DNA of 64,000 nucleotides from Adineta vaga. Its lineage: Eukaryota > Rotifera. Below are positions 38,017-51,900 of the stretch, one piece after another (positions within the stretch are counted from its first letter, which is position 1; each line of letters opens with the position of its first letter). The position numbers and the translations under genes were made by a program. The notes under the pieces are model-generated. The model did not search any database, was not told the origin of the DNA, and was given only the letters and a program-made list of their open reading frames with translations. Location: the NCBI GenBank assembly GCA_021613535.1, contig CP075496.1:5332001-5396000 (forward strand), written 5' to 3'.

Positions 38017-41000
38017 CTATTTACGCAGATCGAGTACACACACCTAAACACATCATCAGAGAATAATATTTTTTCATTTCTTTTATCATCAAATTAAACT
38101 TACTGTTCCGTCGGAAGCACTTGCACCGACTCTGGTACCTCGACTGTTCCAGCAAACTTCAAAAATGCCACCTGTACCTCGATAACTGTGTACAATTTCT
38201 GCACGCTAAAGAAAAATAGACAAAAAAAACATTATTAGAATTAAAACGAATTATTCGTTTAAAAATTATGTACTGCTATATCCCAAATATATATTGTTTT
38301 ATCAAATGAACCAGTTGCTAACAGACGACCATCAGGACTGAATGATACGGAATAAACTGGTTCTGAATGTTTCACAAGTGTATTCTGACAAATACCACGT
38401 TCAACATCCCATAAACGTACAGTCGAATCGAATGATGCACTATAATAAAAGAATGAAATTATTTCTTCTAACTATATCTTTGTGATCATTATTATTTGAT
38501 TCTACAAACCTTGCTAGAAGTAATGTAGCATTTGGATTCATAGTTCCTGGACCAGTTGGACTCCATTTAATTGTATAAATTTCTTTATTATGTGCTTGTA
38601 AATTATGAACAGGTGTGTCTTTTGTCATACTCCAAATCTAAATCAAATGAAATGATTATTGATTAAGAGAAAATAACATCTCTTTCGTATTTCTATTTAC
38701 TTTTAATGTCATATCATCTGAACATGATGCTAATAAGCGTCCTTGTGGATCCCATTTGATTGCATTGACTTCATTTTGATGTCCATGGAATGTTTTAATA
38801 GGTCGTGCTTCACCCAAACGACAAACATGTATCTTTTGATCTGTTGAACAAGATGCAAATGTTGTATCTGATTGCCAATCAACATCCAATGCAGGTGCCG
38901 TATGATATGAAAATTGTTGTTCACAATGACCAGAATTAGCATCCCAAATAATGGTTGTTCGATCAACACCAGCGGATAAGATATAATTACCTTTCTTATT
39001 CCATTTTAATGCAAATATTGGTCCTTTATGTTGACCAAGTGTACTAACTAAATTTCCGTCTGATGACCATATACGTGCATAACCATCATAACTACCCGTT
39101 GCTAACTGTGTACCAGATGGCTAGAAGAAAAGAACAGTTTAATAGAAAAAAAGAGAAAATTCACTATTTCAATAACTTACATTCCAATCTAAACTAGTAA
39201 CGTCTTTATTACTTGGAACTTGTGTATCACCACGTCGTATACAATGTCGTAAGACAATTTCAGGTTCGCGTGCACCTTGTAAATTCCATATACGTGCTGT
39301 TGAATCACCTGAACCAGATGCTAATAAGTCATGTGTAGGATTCCATGCACATATGAAGACTTCCGATTCATGACCACGTAAAACGGTAACTCGATTAGCT
39401 GGAATTTCAATAGAACCATTGACAATTAAACCATTATTATTATTGTTATTATTATTTGATGAACCGGTTTGGACGGATGAAGAATTAGGTGTTGGATTTC
39501 GTGCATAATGTGGATGATGATGAGGATGATGATGACTACTATTACTTGTATCATAATCCATTGGTTCATGTTTGGGAACTAAGAAGACGAGAGAAAAAAA
39601 CTTCATATGTTTTTTCTTTCTTTCTAACAGGAAATTCATCAAACCTGCTATATGATTCGAATTATTCGTGTAGGATGAATGAGAATTATTTTCATTTCCA
39701 TTTGACATTTGAGCATAATTACCTGTTGTTGAAGATTGAAGTGAAGTGGGATGTGATGATGACGATGATGAATGATAATGATGTGATTGACTGGTCGCTG
39801 ATGTATTTGAATGTCCTAGAAAATGAAAATTTTGTCTAGAAGATATATAAAAAAAGAGACAAGAAAATACCATAGTTAATTCCACCATTAGATGTTGATG
39901 ATGTATCCATATTACGATCAGATAAAGTCAGATTTGTTGATTGTGGTGATGTATTTGTTGGATGATGTATTGATGAAATATCTTTATCATTAGTATTTGA
40001 TAAATTTGACGGTGTTGCTGCAGTAGTTCTTGAAGATAGTTTTGTATCATTTTTTACAGATGTTCCTGATAATGAAGACGATGATTGTTGCTGTTGCTGC
40101 TGTTGTTGTTGTTGCTGTTGTTGTTGAAGTTCTTTACGACGATTTTCGACAATCTCAGGAACGACAGCATCGATTAAACTTAAACTATCGCATGTTCGTT
40201 CTTGACCATCCTGTGAATAAAAAAACCAAATGTACATTTTACATATTCAAATATACACATCTATCATTTAAAAACATAAAACACTATCAAAATTACATGT
40301 TCATTGATGTAAAATAGAAGAAATTAGAGCTCGTAGATTTATTCAGTAGTTTCTTTTTTGAACTAAAAGATCTTCATTAACAATTACATAGCCACGATAT
40401 GAACTTTATATACATAATTTATTCAAACTACTTTTATTTCTTTCAATCAAATTACTAATTTTAGATCTAGTAAAAATATATAGTTGTCTATCATTTGAAT
40501 TCTTGTAATAATTAGTATCTGTTCAGTCGAATGCATTTTCCATTGAATTAATTCTTTGCTTGACATTGTGATAGACATGACTTTTCATCGTCTGATATAT
40601 TTTGAAGAAACTAACAAACTAAAGGATTCTACCGAGAACTATTTTTGTAGATAATTTGTAAATATTATATTTCAATTTAAACGCAGTCAAAACTAAATAA
40701 AATCTATTCAACTTACATCACCAATAGATAATTCAGCTTCGGTATAATATAAACCTTTTTGAATAAGGGAGAGAAGTGCACCTGGTGGTACAATATTAGC
40801 ATTAATGGATGTTTGAACAATGTGACTTTCAAGACCAAATAAATAAGATGAATGAACAAACCCTAAATAATTAATACATATAAATGTTATCAATTTTAAC
40901 ATGATAAAAAAAAGGAATATTTCTTTATTTTGAAACGTTATCACATGCATTTATTTTTATGCATACAGATACATATCAAGCATATTTTCATCGATGATTA

Positions 41001-41270
41001 TCATTCGAATGCTATTGAATATTTATTACATACATATTTTTTATTTTTTTTCTCTTTCTTTTTCTTATCAGTAAATAATAGGTGTTATTTTCTCAGAACT
41101 ATGTAGGTGTTATATAAAACTATGACATAGTTGCATCTAAAATATAATCAACAAATTGTCACTGATAGTTTAACTATTTCAATCAAGGGTATTTGTTTGT
41201 TCGTCATATGACCTCAATTTCTTTTTATTCTTTAAGCAGAAAGCACTTGCTTTATCGAGGGAAGAGGGCG

Positions 41271-41302
<32 letters not shown>

Positions 41303-41905
41303 TAGACGATGGTAAATGAAGAAAAGAGAGGGAAAAAAATCCAATTTATATGCAAGAATACACAGCTGGAGACCGTAGATGACAACAACAAAGGAAGATG
41401 AAAAAGAAGAAATTCAATCAACCAAATATAGAGATCCATACACGCAAATAAAGGCCTATTAATATACTGACATCATTTTATCTAGAGGTCAATAGACGAT
41501 TTCGACAGTAGTGTTTCTTAAAAATGTTTCTACTAGAAATCTATTTGTATGTATAGACATAAATTTTATGAAAAGTAATGCATCAAGGATAAACGATGTA
41601 TAAATATAAGTATTGAAAAAATAATCAATTCGTTCTTATGACATCATTACATAAAAAAAACCTTTTCCTTTTTATTTTTAACATGGTTACCTTTATGAAT
41701 AAACACACTTATCTTTGAAGAGCTTTATTTATTTATTCTTTTACTTCATTTACTAACTATTAAGCTTATCATAGATTTGATAAAAAAAGTACGACAAAAG
41801 GTCAGGAAAAACAACATTAAAATATTTTCAAAAAGAGCCAAACATACCTGATTCAGATAAATATCGATAGATAAGGTAATTGACTTCGTCTGATGTAAAA
41901 CTCAT
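38017..41905 (-). CDS. TBL1XR1: TBL1/TBL1XR1-type LisH-WD40 corepressor subunit
   Basis: Starts at 41905 ([20 protein letters not shown]), interrupted by an intron of nearly 900 bp, then [15 protein letters not shown] completes the LisH dimerisation motif. An F-box-like segment ([38 protein letters not shown]) follows. A long variable linker carries a Q run of about 14, Ser/Asn/His-rich stretches and KHEPMDYD. Eight WD40 repeats come next ([56 protein letters not shown]-type repeats to GASASDGT). The protein ends in the family-typical VCVLDLRK, encoded by a separate 27-nt exon at 38043-38017. TBL1 proteins are ubiquitin-exchange subunits of NCoR/SMRT-HDAC3 and bind histone tails in the nucleus. 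The linker is longer and more repetitive than in vertebrates. TBL1X and TBL1XR1 cannot be separated here. Confidence 0.94.
40085..40128. repeat. CAG/CAA-type trinucleotide run encoding poly-Gln in TBL1
   Basis: Mixed TTG/CTG units on the plus strand (CAA/CAG in the gene) encode about 14 consecutive Gln between the F-box-like part and the WD40 propeller. Mixed codons suggest a fairly stable repeat. Confidence 0.85.
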
Positions 41906-44900
41906 TCTCGCATTCTATAACTCGCTTTTAGGCGAGGATATTGAAATAATATAAATTAACAAATAAATACACTTTGTCGACGAATAATCTAAAAAATAAA
42001 CGAAAAATTTAGTTCATTTTTATGGTATAAATCTTTTTGTTTGAATAATAGTCTTCATCAATTACTTTTTTTTTCTTTTACTTTACTATGTCTCCCCTTG
42101 CTTTTTTATCATGTATTCTACTCCCAACATCATCATCAGAGTAAACGTGTCAAGCATTAGATAGAAGAGAACATGCGCGTGTCCATACCTAGCGTAAAGA
42201 CATGATGATGGCGACGATGATGTTACGAACATAGAAAAAGAAGGAGAAAAAAGAGAGTAAGAAAAGAAAAATTTGGCAACTACCAATGTAAATAGTTGTG
42301 TATATGACTCATTGCGCGTATATGAATGTTAGTACTTTTTTTTACCTATTTATCGAATAAAACAGATGGATATTTAAGCAATTATTAATGCACTGATTAT
42401 TACGTATGATATAATCGATTTGACGTTGTCTTTTGTTTACAATATTTTGTTCTTTCTACTTTCACAGTCATTGTAGTACCCTAAATGAATATGACGTTGT
42501 TCGTCATGCAATGTTATTGACGAGCAAAATATAGTTAGAGAGAAAAAAACAGGTCACCAAGTTTTCCAACCACTAAACTGTGTTTATGTTAAAAATGAAA
42601 CTAAAAAACTTGTAGAGAATTTATGAATAAAAAGCGATGATCTGCTAATAATATTTAAATGTCAAGCATATATTCTCATCTCGTTTTCTGACAATGACAA
42701 AAGCAGTAAGAGCGAAATAACTGTTCCAGGAACATCTAATTAAAAAGAAAAAAAGGAAAAAGACATCGTGTAACAAACAGAAGAGAAAATGTTCCAGAAA
42801 CGATGACAGAATAAAATAAAACAAATGAACTGACAAGTTCTTAAATGATGTCTTTCTGACTCAAAATCTTGGACGAAGAAAAAGAGAACTTTCTCAAACT
42901 TCTTCATTCATGCCGTATTTCTTTCAATCATACACATATGGTTTCTCGCGTAACAAGCACAAACAAACGTGCTCGTTTCTTATGTTACTGTCGTAAACAT
43001 GGATCAAATTGACGACTTCTTTTTTTTCCATCATCATCATCATCTTACTGATAACCTATCGGTCTACATACAATACATTAGTATCAGTCAACATAAGACA
43101 TCGACGTTTTCTAGAATAAATATAAAGGTTCATTTGGATTCAAATGTTTAGAAATATATCTATATGAAGAATAAAAACACAATTATATTTTACAATGACC
43201 TTTTAGACCTGTGCATGACGAAAGATCTCGATAGATTTTCAATGAGATGATTATTTTAAAGAGGATATTAGTTTTAAGGAAGAAAACGAGACTTAACAAC
43301 TGACAAGAATAAAGACGGATGAGAAGCAATCTACTCATGTGACACATACTTAATTAAAAGACTCATATTATGAATATTTATTTATGAAACTTGACAGTCT
43401 CTAATGTATTAGTTACGATGATACTATTTATGATCTTGATCATATGTATACTTTTAACAGATGAATTTCGAATAGAATTCATATATCTTTTAGGTTTCTT
43501 TACATTGATAACTTATATATATATATATATATATGTATATAGAAATGTGACGAAAAGTTCTTCTAGGAAATCTATTTTCTAGTTTATAGGAGAAAAACAT
43601 AGAAGTTAGATGTCATTATTCAATTGAAAATCAATAAGTATTATTTCCATGTACTTAAATTAAACTGATTGTATTAATCTTGAAAATGATCGAAATTTCT
43701 ATTTCTTTTGAAGAAAAAGAAACTACATGAATTGAAATAAATACCTTTGTATTTGTATGAATAAAGTTGAATAGAAAAAGAAAAACCTTCAATAATAATC
43801 GCAAGTAATAGAACTCGATAAATGATAATATAATAACATGAATTTGAACTGAAGAAATGTAATTATTTGAAGAAATCGAATATGATTTGAATGTTCTGAA
43901 AAAAGACACAAACAACATACAATGTGTGAACTCAACGTCAGTAAATATGTAAGAAAGAGAATGAAGAGGAGAAAAAAAAAGTCCGCCTCGAACAACACAC
44001 GTGTGTATGCTTGGTAGTGATGATCATAGTGTGCGAATATAAAGCACACTCTTGGTCTGTTTCATGTCCTTCTTCTTTTTTCCCCTTCTACATTGCCCGC
44101 TTCGTCCCTACACTTATACACATACTCCCTCCCACCATCAGTTGCGCACCCTTATTCGCATTTTTTTTCTACTCGCATATGCGTGCCCGACAGCTCTCGC
44201 ACACGAAGCAAAAGCGCGCTTGTTTTTTCCTTTTCTTCTTCGTCTGTTTCTCTCTTCTTTTTCTTTCTTTCTCTCGCGCTTTGCTATGCGACCTTATGAT
44301 CGAATACGACGTCGAACAAGTCTGTTACTACCGCTTTTCAGAGTAAGAAAAAAAAAACGGAAGACAAGGATGCCATGTCTGCATAATCATATTTAGGTCA
44401 TTGACTACACTGACGACACGATAACGATGACAGTAGCAGAAGAAAAAAAATAAGAGGAAACAAATACAGTGTAAAATAACATTTCTTAGATAATAGATAT
44501 AATTGAATAAGTACGATTATATTAACAATATATCGAAAAAGAAATGTATACAATAAAACTTAGACAGCTGATGGCTACATGCCAAGCCATCACGACCGGT
44601 ATGAGTCATGCATCATTGTTTCTTCGTTCTTTTTTCTTTTTTTTTCTTTTTCTATTCACATTCCCTCGAACGATTGCACTACGATCTCTTTATATTATAC
44701 TAAACACAACATCTATTACTACCTCGATAGACATGCTTAAATATATATATATATATATATATAAATGCACGTTAAACGTCACGCATATATAGTTGTAGTG
44801 TGCATTATCGAGGTCATACATGGAAAAGAGAAAAAGAAAACAGCTGTTTAATAGAAAATACGCAAATACGTTCTATTCATGTGGTGTTTTCTCTATATTA

Positions 44901-47249
44901 GTATTTGAGAAAAGTAATATATTAAATATTTACTTTTCTAATTAAATACATATTAACCTCAATCAATGATTGTATGAATATGAAATGATTTGCATACGTG
45001 TTAAAAAATAAAATATATATTTTTGTACTGAAGAAGCTATGTTATATATCATGTAAAGCAGTTATTTATCCATATATACACCTGAAGCTGACGTTGATTT
45101 TCGTAATCATTCTATAAAATCATTTATGATTGACAGTAACTTGAATAAGAAAATAAAAAGACGAAATATGTAATGAAGAACTAATAGAAGAAAATACGGC
45201 GTTTTATAATTAGAAAAAACAAGAACGGAAGCAATATAGATTTGAGATATGAATAAGTATGCATGTCATCAGCAGGAATTTTTCTCTTAATTAAAAAGAA
45301 AAACTTATTATGAATTTGTCAATGTTTTTATTTGGAAAATATCGATGTGATTGTATCGTTTGTGAACACTTGATTATAAGTAGATCTTAAAATGGTCTCA
45401 ATTACTTCTTTCATAAATATTGTTTGCCTATATAATTGAACAGTTATTTCTTCTATCGCGATTAATTAAATTTCATTTCAAGGAAATTAAAACTAAAACA
45501 CCATAATTCCGTATATCTGTAAGATTTAATTATCCAAAATGCCTTAGTCGTTATTCACAGAATTACTTTTGGATTCGTATTTTACCATTCTTAGAATAAC
45601 GTGAAATAATTTTTAATCAAACCACTATAAATTCGAACTATTTTATACGTTTATCATAGCAAAAATACTAAGATTCTTGTAGAAAAATGAATGATAGTGA
45701 TTCGAGATTATGTCTCTGTATATATTTCAAACGATTTTGAATATAATATTAGACTCTATATTTAAGAGATGAACACATTCATCAAATATTAAATTATAAA
45801 TCTTCTATTAACCATATGTAGAATGATATTTAATCTACAGATAATATTATAATAGTTGGAGAAATGATATTTTTAATCATATATAGATAGTCGGTACATA
45901 GTTGAACTTAGAGTTTATTTTTAGTTCATTCGTGTAACTAAATTTGGCTTATGAGAATACTTTGAAACTCAAACGACGCAATAGGAAAATAATGTAACGT
46001 GTTAAAGTAAAATCATTGTTAAAAAACAAGTGGAATGTTTTTTGTACTAATATTAGAACAGCTGGTTTCTATTGCATTTTTATTGCATACGAAAAAAAAA
46101 GTACTAATGGTTTACATATTCATATACATTGCTCAGATATTTTCGTTTTCATTATGTTAGTAATAAGTAAAACCATTCGAGCACAAACTAGATCATTTAT
46201 ACAGAAATACATTCTTTAGTGATGAATGCCATCTAATCATAAATGATGTTGTATTAGGTAAAATAGCAGTTGGTATCATTTGGTTTATCGAACTATATAA
46301 TTTTCCCTTCCAATAGATATTTATTTGTCACTGTAATTGTTCATGCCATGTCATGATCTGAATAGATTCTGTCTCTTATGATCCTATTTCATATGCAATA
46401 CAATTTAGATGCATTGTTTCAGAATTAACGTAAGATAAACGTCAAATTAACAAGAAGCAGACAAACAGGTTAATGATTATATTTTACAAGAAAAGAAACA
46501 ATCAGGTTACAGAACTATAGCTAATAAATTATAAAAATGTTTCGATTAACTATATGAATGTAGTATAATAATCTTCTAAATCTCTTTCAAATCTGATTAC
46601 TTCACTCAGAAAGAATATAAAGATTGAGGAACAGAAGACTGGAAATAGATTACTTGAAAATTTCCCACCGATATTATCATAAGTGTGAATAAAACATTGC
46701 TATAACATTCTTGAATATTAAACAAACAAATATTTTCGAAAGAATTTAATTTATCAATGAATATTCAAAAGGATTCTACAGATATTGATAATCGCTATCC
46801 GTCTGATGCAATTCATTTATTAATCTAAATTTCAATCAAAAGACATTTCTTTTGATTTAACATACAAAAATAACACAAAAGTAAAATGAACGCGAGAAAA
46901 AGAAGAAAAAACTGACCATCAAATGAAAGAAAAGCAAATCAAATGAAAAGAAAAAGCTAAATAAACAACTGACAAAGTTAATAAAACAAAAACAATAAAC
47001 TAAAGGAAAAAAAAACTTTCTCCTCTCAAAAAAAGCCATCCTATGAAACAAAGTATTTTACAACCGGTAGAATAATTCCCGTGCGCATTGAAATCAATTA
47101 TCCTTCATTCTCAAAGATGGACATCTTAATGCGCAGATAGAATTATTTGTTATTATTGTTTTTCTTTTACATTAAGGAGAATGTATGATAATGCATATGC
47201 TTGTTTATAAATGTGTATTTCAAATGATCGAAAGTATCTACATGAAAAA
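41906..47249. other. 5.3 kb gene-poor region
   Basis: No coding exon recognised. It includes the region upstream of TBL1 and the end of the large scaffold gene. TA runs occur near 41283-41303 (inside a TBL1 intron), 43510-43532 and 44740-44763. A relatively GC-rich block at about 44080-44290, with ACACGTGTG (E-box core CACGTG) at about 43998-44006 just before it, stands out from the AT-rich surroundings and could be a distal promoter or 5' exon of TBL1. This is inference from composition. Confidence 0.45.
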
Positions 47250-48916
47250 TTAAACTTTCTTTTTATGACCACGAAATAGTCGTTCAAAAACGTTCATTTT
47301 TTTGTTCGTATCATGTTTTTCATTAGGAAAGGAAAGTTCACTTAGGATATTTTCTGTTGATGATTTCAAAGTGTTGTTTGTCGTTGAAAGTTTCTTATTC
47401 ATCTCATTTTCATCATTTACTGTCGTATAACTACTATCACCTGATGGTGAACGTGATAAACGTGGCAATTGTTGTGTTTGTTGTGATTCTTGTTGTGATT
47501 CACCATTATAGACGGATACAGTCTCATTTGTTGGAGTAGTAGATGGTGATGGAGCACCACCCGGTCGTTTACTTTCATTTTTAGCTGGTGAAAAAACGGA
47601 TACTGGAATTTGTCGTCGTTGAGTAGGAGGAGAAAGAAGACGTTGGTCATCGGATCGTTTCGATGATCTAAACATAATTAACGAATATATGAATATTGGG
47701 AAAATAGTTTAATGATGCAACACTTCAATTCTATTCATTAGAGATTCTGTAAAATTTCTTTAATTTGTATATGAATCATTTTAATTGAGAGAATGTGAAA
47801 CTTTCCTTCTTACCTGTTAAGATCAGTTCCAGATGCATTGAAATCTCTTCTATAAATATTCGCTGATGTTGATGTTTTCGTTCGAGATATAGCAGCAGTA
47901 ACAGATGATGTTGATGCTGATGTTTGAATATTATTATTGTTAGCATAACGATTTGATGTTCTTGGTTTATTATCAAGTATTTTCGGTTGATAATTATCAT
48001 TAGTCGATAAGTTTTCATCATTTTCTGTATCAACTAAATTTCCATTGACTCCTCGTGTTCGATTTCCATTAGCATGTTTCGTATGTGTTGAATGATTTCC
48101 ATTAGGTACACGCTTATTTAATAGCAGTCGTTCGGAATTTGTATAGCGAGGTGCTGATGGAACACGTGGCGGTGGAGCATTATACCGAGATTGAGTCGAT
48201 GTAAATTTTGATGATGGAATTGTTGGAGCATTATGATCATCGTAATCATTCGTTGCACGATTAGCATTTTGAATTCGATTTTGTGCAATTTTTAATCGTG
48301 CACGACCATCAACAGATCTTGAACGTTGACATTTACTTAAATTACTTGTTGGTGAAGTTATTGATTCTTGATTATTGTCTGTTGTTATAGAATCATCTAA
48401 ATCAATTTCATGTGCTTTTAATTGATTTGTTTTGTTATGTTGTTGATCATGTTGACGTATATTTTTATTTGTTATATTTGCACATAAATTTGTACTTGAT
48501 TTTGATAATGATGATTTCGTTGATGTATGGGAAAGACGATGAAAAACGGAATCACCTGTTTGACTGCCATTACTTGGCGTTGTTCGACCTTAAAAATAAA
48601 ATGATAATGGAATGAAAATTTTTCTTTGGTAGGTTTTCTAAAATTCTTACCTGATGGCAATTCTGAATTATCTGGTGAGATTTTTTTATTCTGTTGAATA
48701 TTTGTTCTGGGAGATGTAGGTGGTAATCGTTGTTGTATTAAACGTATTTGATTGATACTATCGGATGATGTGGTACTAGATGTTGATTGAGCACGATGAC
48801 GTAAATATTCTTCTTCTTGATATTGATGGAAAGAATCTGATGGCATCAAATGATGATTGGTAGGTCGAAATCCATTTATTGTAGGTGGATATCCATAATG
48901 AATATATCCATTATTA

Positions 48917-48955
<39 letters not shown>

Positions 48956-51900
48956 GTATTAACATTATCAGACTGATATTCTTGTTGTTCATGAAAGAGC
49001 TCACGATGTAAACGGGGTGGAATTACTGGTGGTTCATCAGTATAATTCACATAAGGACTTACCGATGGATATGGATTTTGAGAATTAGCAAATAGAGGAG
49101 TTGTATAACCATTTCCAATGTTTGTACTATCATGATAAACGTCATCATGACGTATTTGTCGACGACGTCCAATTATTGATTGATAGCCAGTATTTACACC
49201 AGTTGCTGGTGCTAAACCACGATTATAATTCGTGTAACCATCAAAATGCTGAGGTTCAGGGGGATAAAATGAGTCCTGACTACGTTGACGTAGATATTCA
49301 CTAGAGAATTGACGTGGAAGTAAATTCATTTGTTGTTGATGCTGAGATGTATGCATCATACTATTTTGCATTTGTGAATTAAATCGTTCAAGAGCTCGTC
49401 GTACACTAAAACATTGAAGAAAGAAAATAATCTTTTTCTTTTGCTTATTTTATTTAAACTTACATAGGATCATCAGAATAGGGTGTTTGATGAGGATTAT
49501 TTGGTGTGTACATTGAAGTATACGATGGCATAGTCAATGGTTGCTGTGCAGGATAATAATTATTTGTTGAAGGATGAACAGGTGTAAATGCAGATGAAGA
49601 AGGATATTGTATGAGATTGTCATGTGGTAACATTTGTTCTTGTTGTTGTTGTTGTTGAAAATTTCGAGGTGAAAATTCTGGTCGAGTTGATTCGACAGAT
49701 TGAGTTCGATGTGGACGTGTATATTCACAACTGTTACGCTGAATATGTTTGTGTTGGTGTCGCATAATTCATAGCTGTTTCTTGTGTTCGAACAAAATTT
49801 GGATCAATTGTTTTAATAATCGTTTGTGGTAATTGCATATTTGATTCATTAAAATGGGCTTCCGTAGGCACGGATGTTTCTTGTAATGCAAGTTGATTTG
49901 ATGAATGATTGCGTTGAATTTGAGATGTATCAATGTCGTCGATAGTCGTTATTTGACCAAGAGACATTTCTCTTGATGAAAGCATATCTTCTGAACGTGA
50001 ACGTTGACGAAAACTAATAGATTGTTGTTGTTGTTGTTGTTGTTGATTAGATGTCACATATACTGGTTGTGTTGGAACATGAATTAATGGTATATCTTGT
50101 TCATTGTTCGAGTTCATATTGTCTGGAAATACTTTGGGCATATCAGATGATGTTGAACAAAAACGTTGATGTACAGAAGTATGTAATGGTTTAGAATTTG
50201 CTACTGGAAGTAATGATGGATGAGGATAACGTGGAATACGATTATCATTATTTGTTTGTAATGAACCAAGTGTATAACTATTTGTATACCATGTTTCGTT
50301 TGATTCATTAGGTATTGGTGGTGGATTTGTTGGTACAGTTCGTTTTAAATTTGTTTCAAGTCTCATTAATGCACGTCGTGTAATTGGATCTTGAATATCA
50401 TCATAATTCGTAGGTTTCGATTGAGTTAGTGTACGACTTTTTTCATCAAATCGTTCAAGAGCACGACGAATAATTGGATCTTGAAAATCTTCAGATTTGA
50501 GATTATAATCATTTTGATAAGACTGTTGTTGTTGTGGTACAGTAGAATTCGAATCATAATTTTGACGATATTCACGAAAACGTTCGGCTGTATTTAAATG
50601 AGGACGACTTGCAAGATGAAGATGATAAGGTGTGAGTAATTGTTGTTCAGGTGATATTTGTGAAATTGATGCATTTGGTGATACATTCTCAAGTGTTGCA
50701 GTTGTTTCTATTGCATTTGATTCTGAAACTTCAATATTCGGACCACTTTCATTAATGACCGGTGAGTTCGTTGTAACTAGTGGTTGTGATTCTTGTTTTT
50801 CATGGTCTTCGGAGTCTGCTATCTTCATTGTCTCGTCAGGAGTAACTAAAATCAAAATAGAACATAAGAAATTCTTGTTTTATACTACACAATTATATCA
50901 ATCATATACGAAGCCTATCTGAACATCCTTGAACTTATACTCTTTCATCATTCAACTACATCAGAATCATAAAAAGAGAAAAAAAATCATCGATTTCATT
51001 CTGATTATGTTTATTATTTTCATCTTTAGTAGATGTGATGGTAGCCATGGGTTTCCTATTACTCTCTTCGTTTCTATTCATCAAAAACGAAAGAGAGAGA
51101 GAGAGAGAGAGTAAAAGAAATCGAGAGAATATTCGATGACTGCCATTGTGATCATGATAAAGATCAATACCATACAAAGCAAATATGAACTTTTTCTATT
51201 GCTTTAAGGCTCGTTATGCACGCGTTTATGCTCTCTCACTTTCTTTTTCAAATCATCAAACAAATCTCTTTTCAATGTATGCAACTGAGCACTACTGATT
51301 GGTTAACAGATGAACACAAGGTACAAACCTTGATGAATGTTTCAAAAATGATTTATAAACATTATTGTTGAATATGAATTCTTTTTCTTTCTTTCTTTCT
51401 TTTTTTAACTAGTCTTTCATACAATATGACATATAAAAGAATTTATATTGATGTAATATTGAATAAGCTCATTTGCTCTCCAATCAACATTCTACGGAAG
51501 CAAGAGAAAGAAACGAATAGAGAAAAATGACAATAGTAGTTAGGAATAATAAAATATATACGTATATAAGTATAGCTGTTATCATTTCTTGGTAATTTCA
51601 ATGTCTAACATAAACTTTCCTAACAGCTTTAAGAGCCTTTATAAACAGCTGTTAGTCGTATACACTCACCTCGTTCATTGACATATCCAGCTATATCCAT
51701 TGGCTGTTGTTGCTCTTCGGATTGATCATGATTATCATTAGCATTAGTAGTTGTATTGAATAAATTCGGTGTCATACCAAAGCTAAGTCCGACATCATCA
51801 AGCATTGATTTACGTGGTCGAATAAATGTATCACGTTGACGTGGTGATGTCTTTGGTGTTGTCGATACTTCTTCATTCATTAATGTTGAAGTAGAAGGAA

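Noticed and set aside
43950-44400. Overlapping plus-strand frames of about 110 residues
   Set aside because: Three frames are open together over pyrimidine-rich DNA and their products are Phe/Leu/Ser-rich without any domain pattern.
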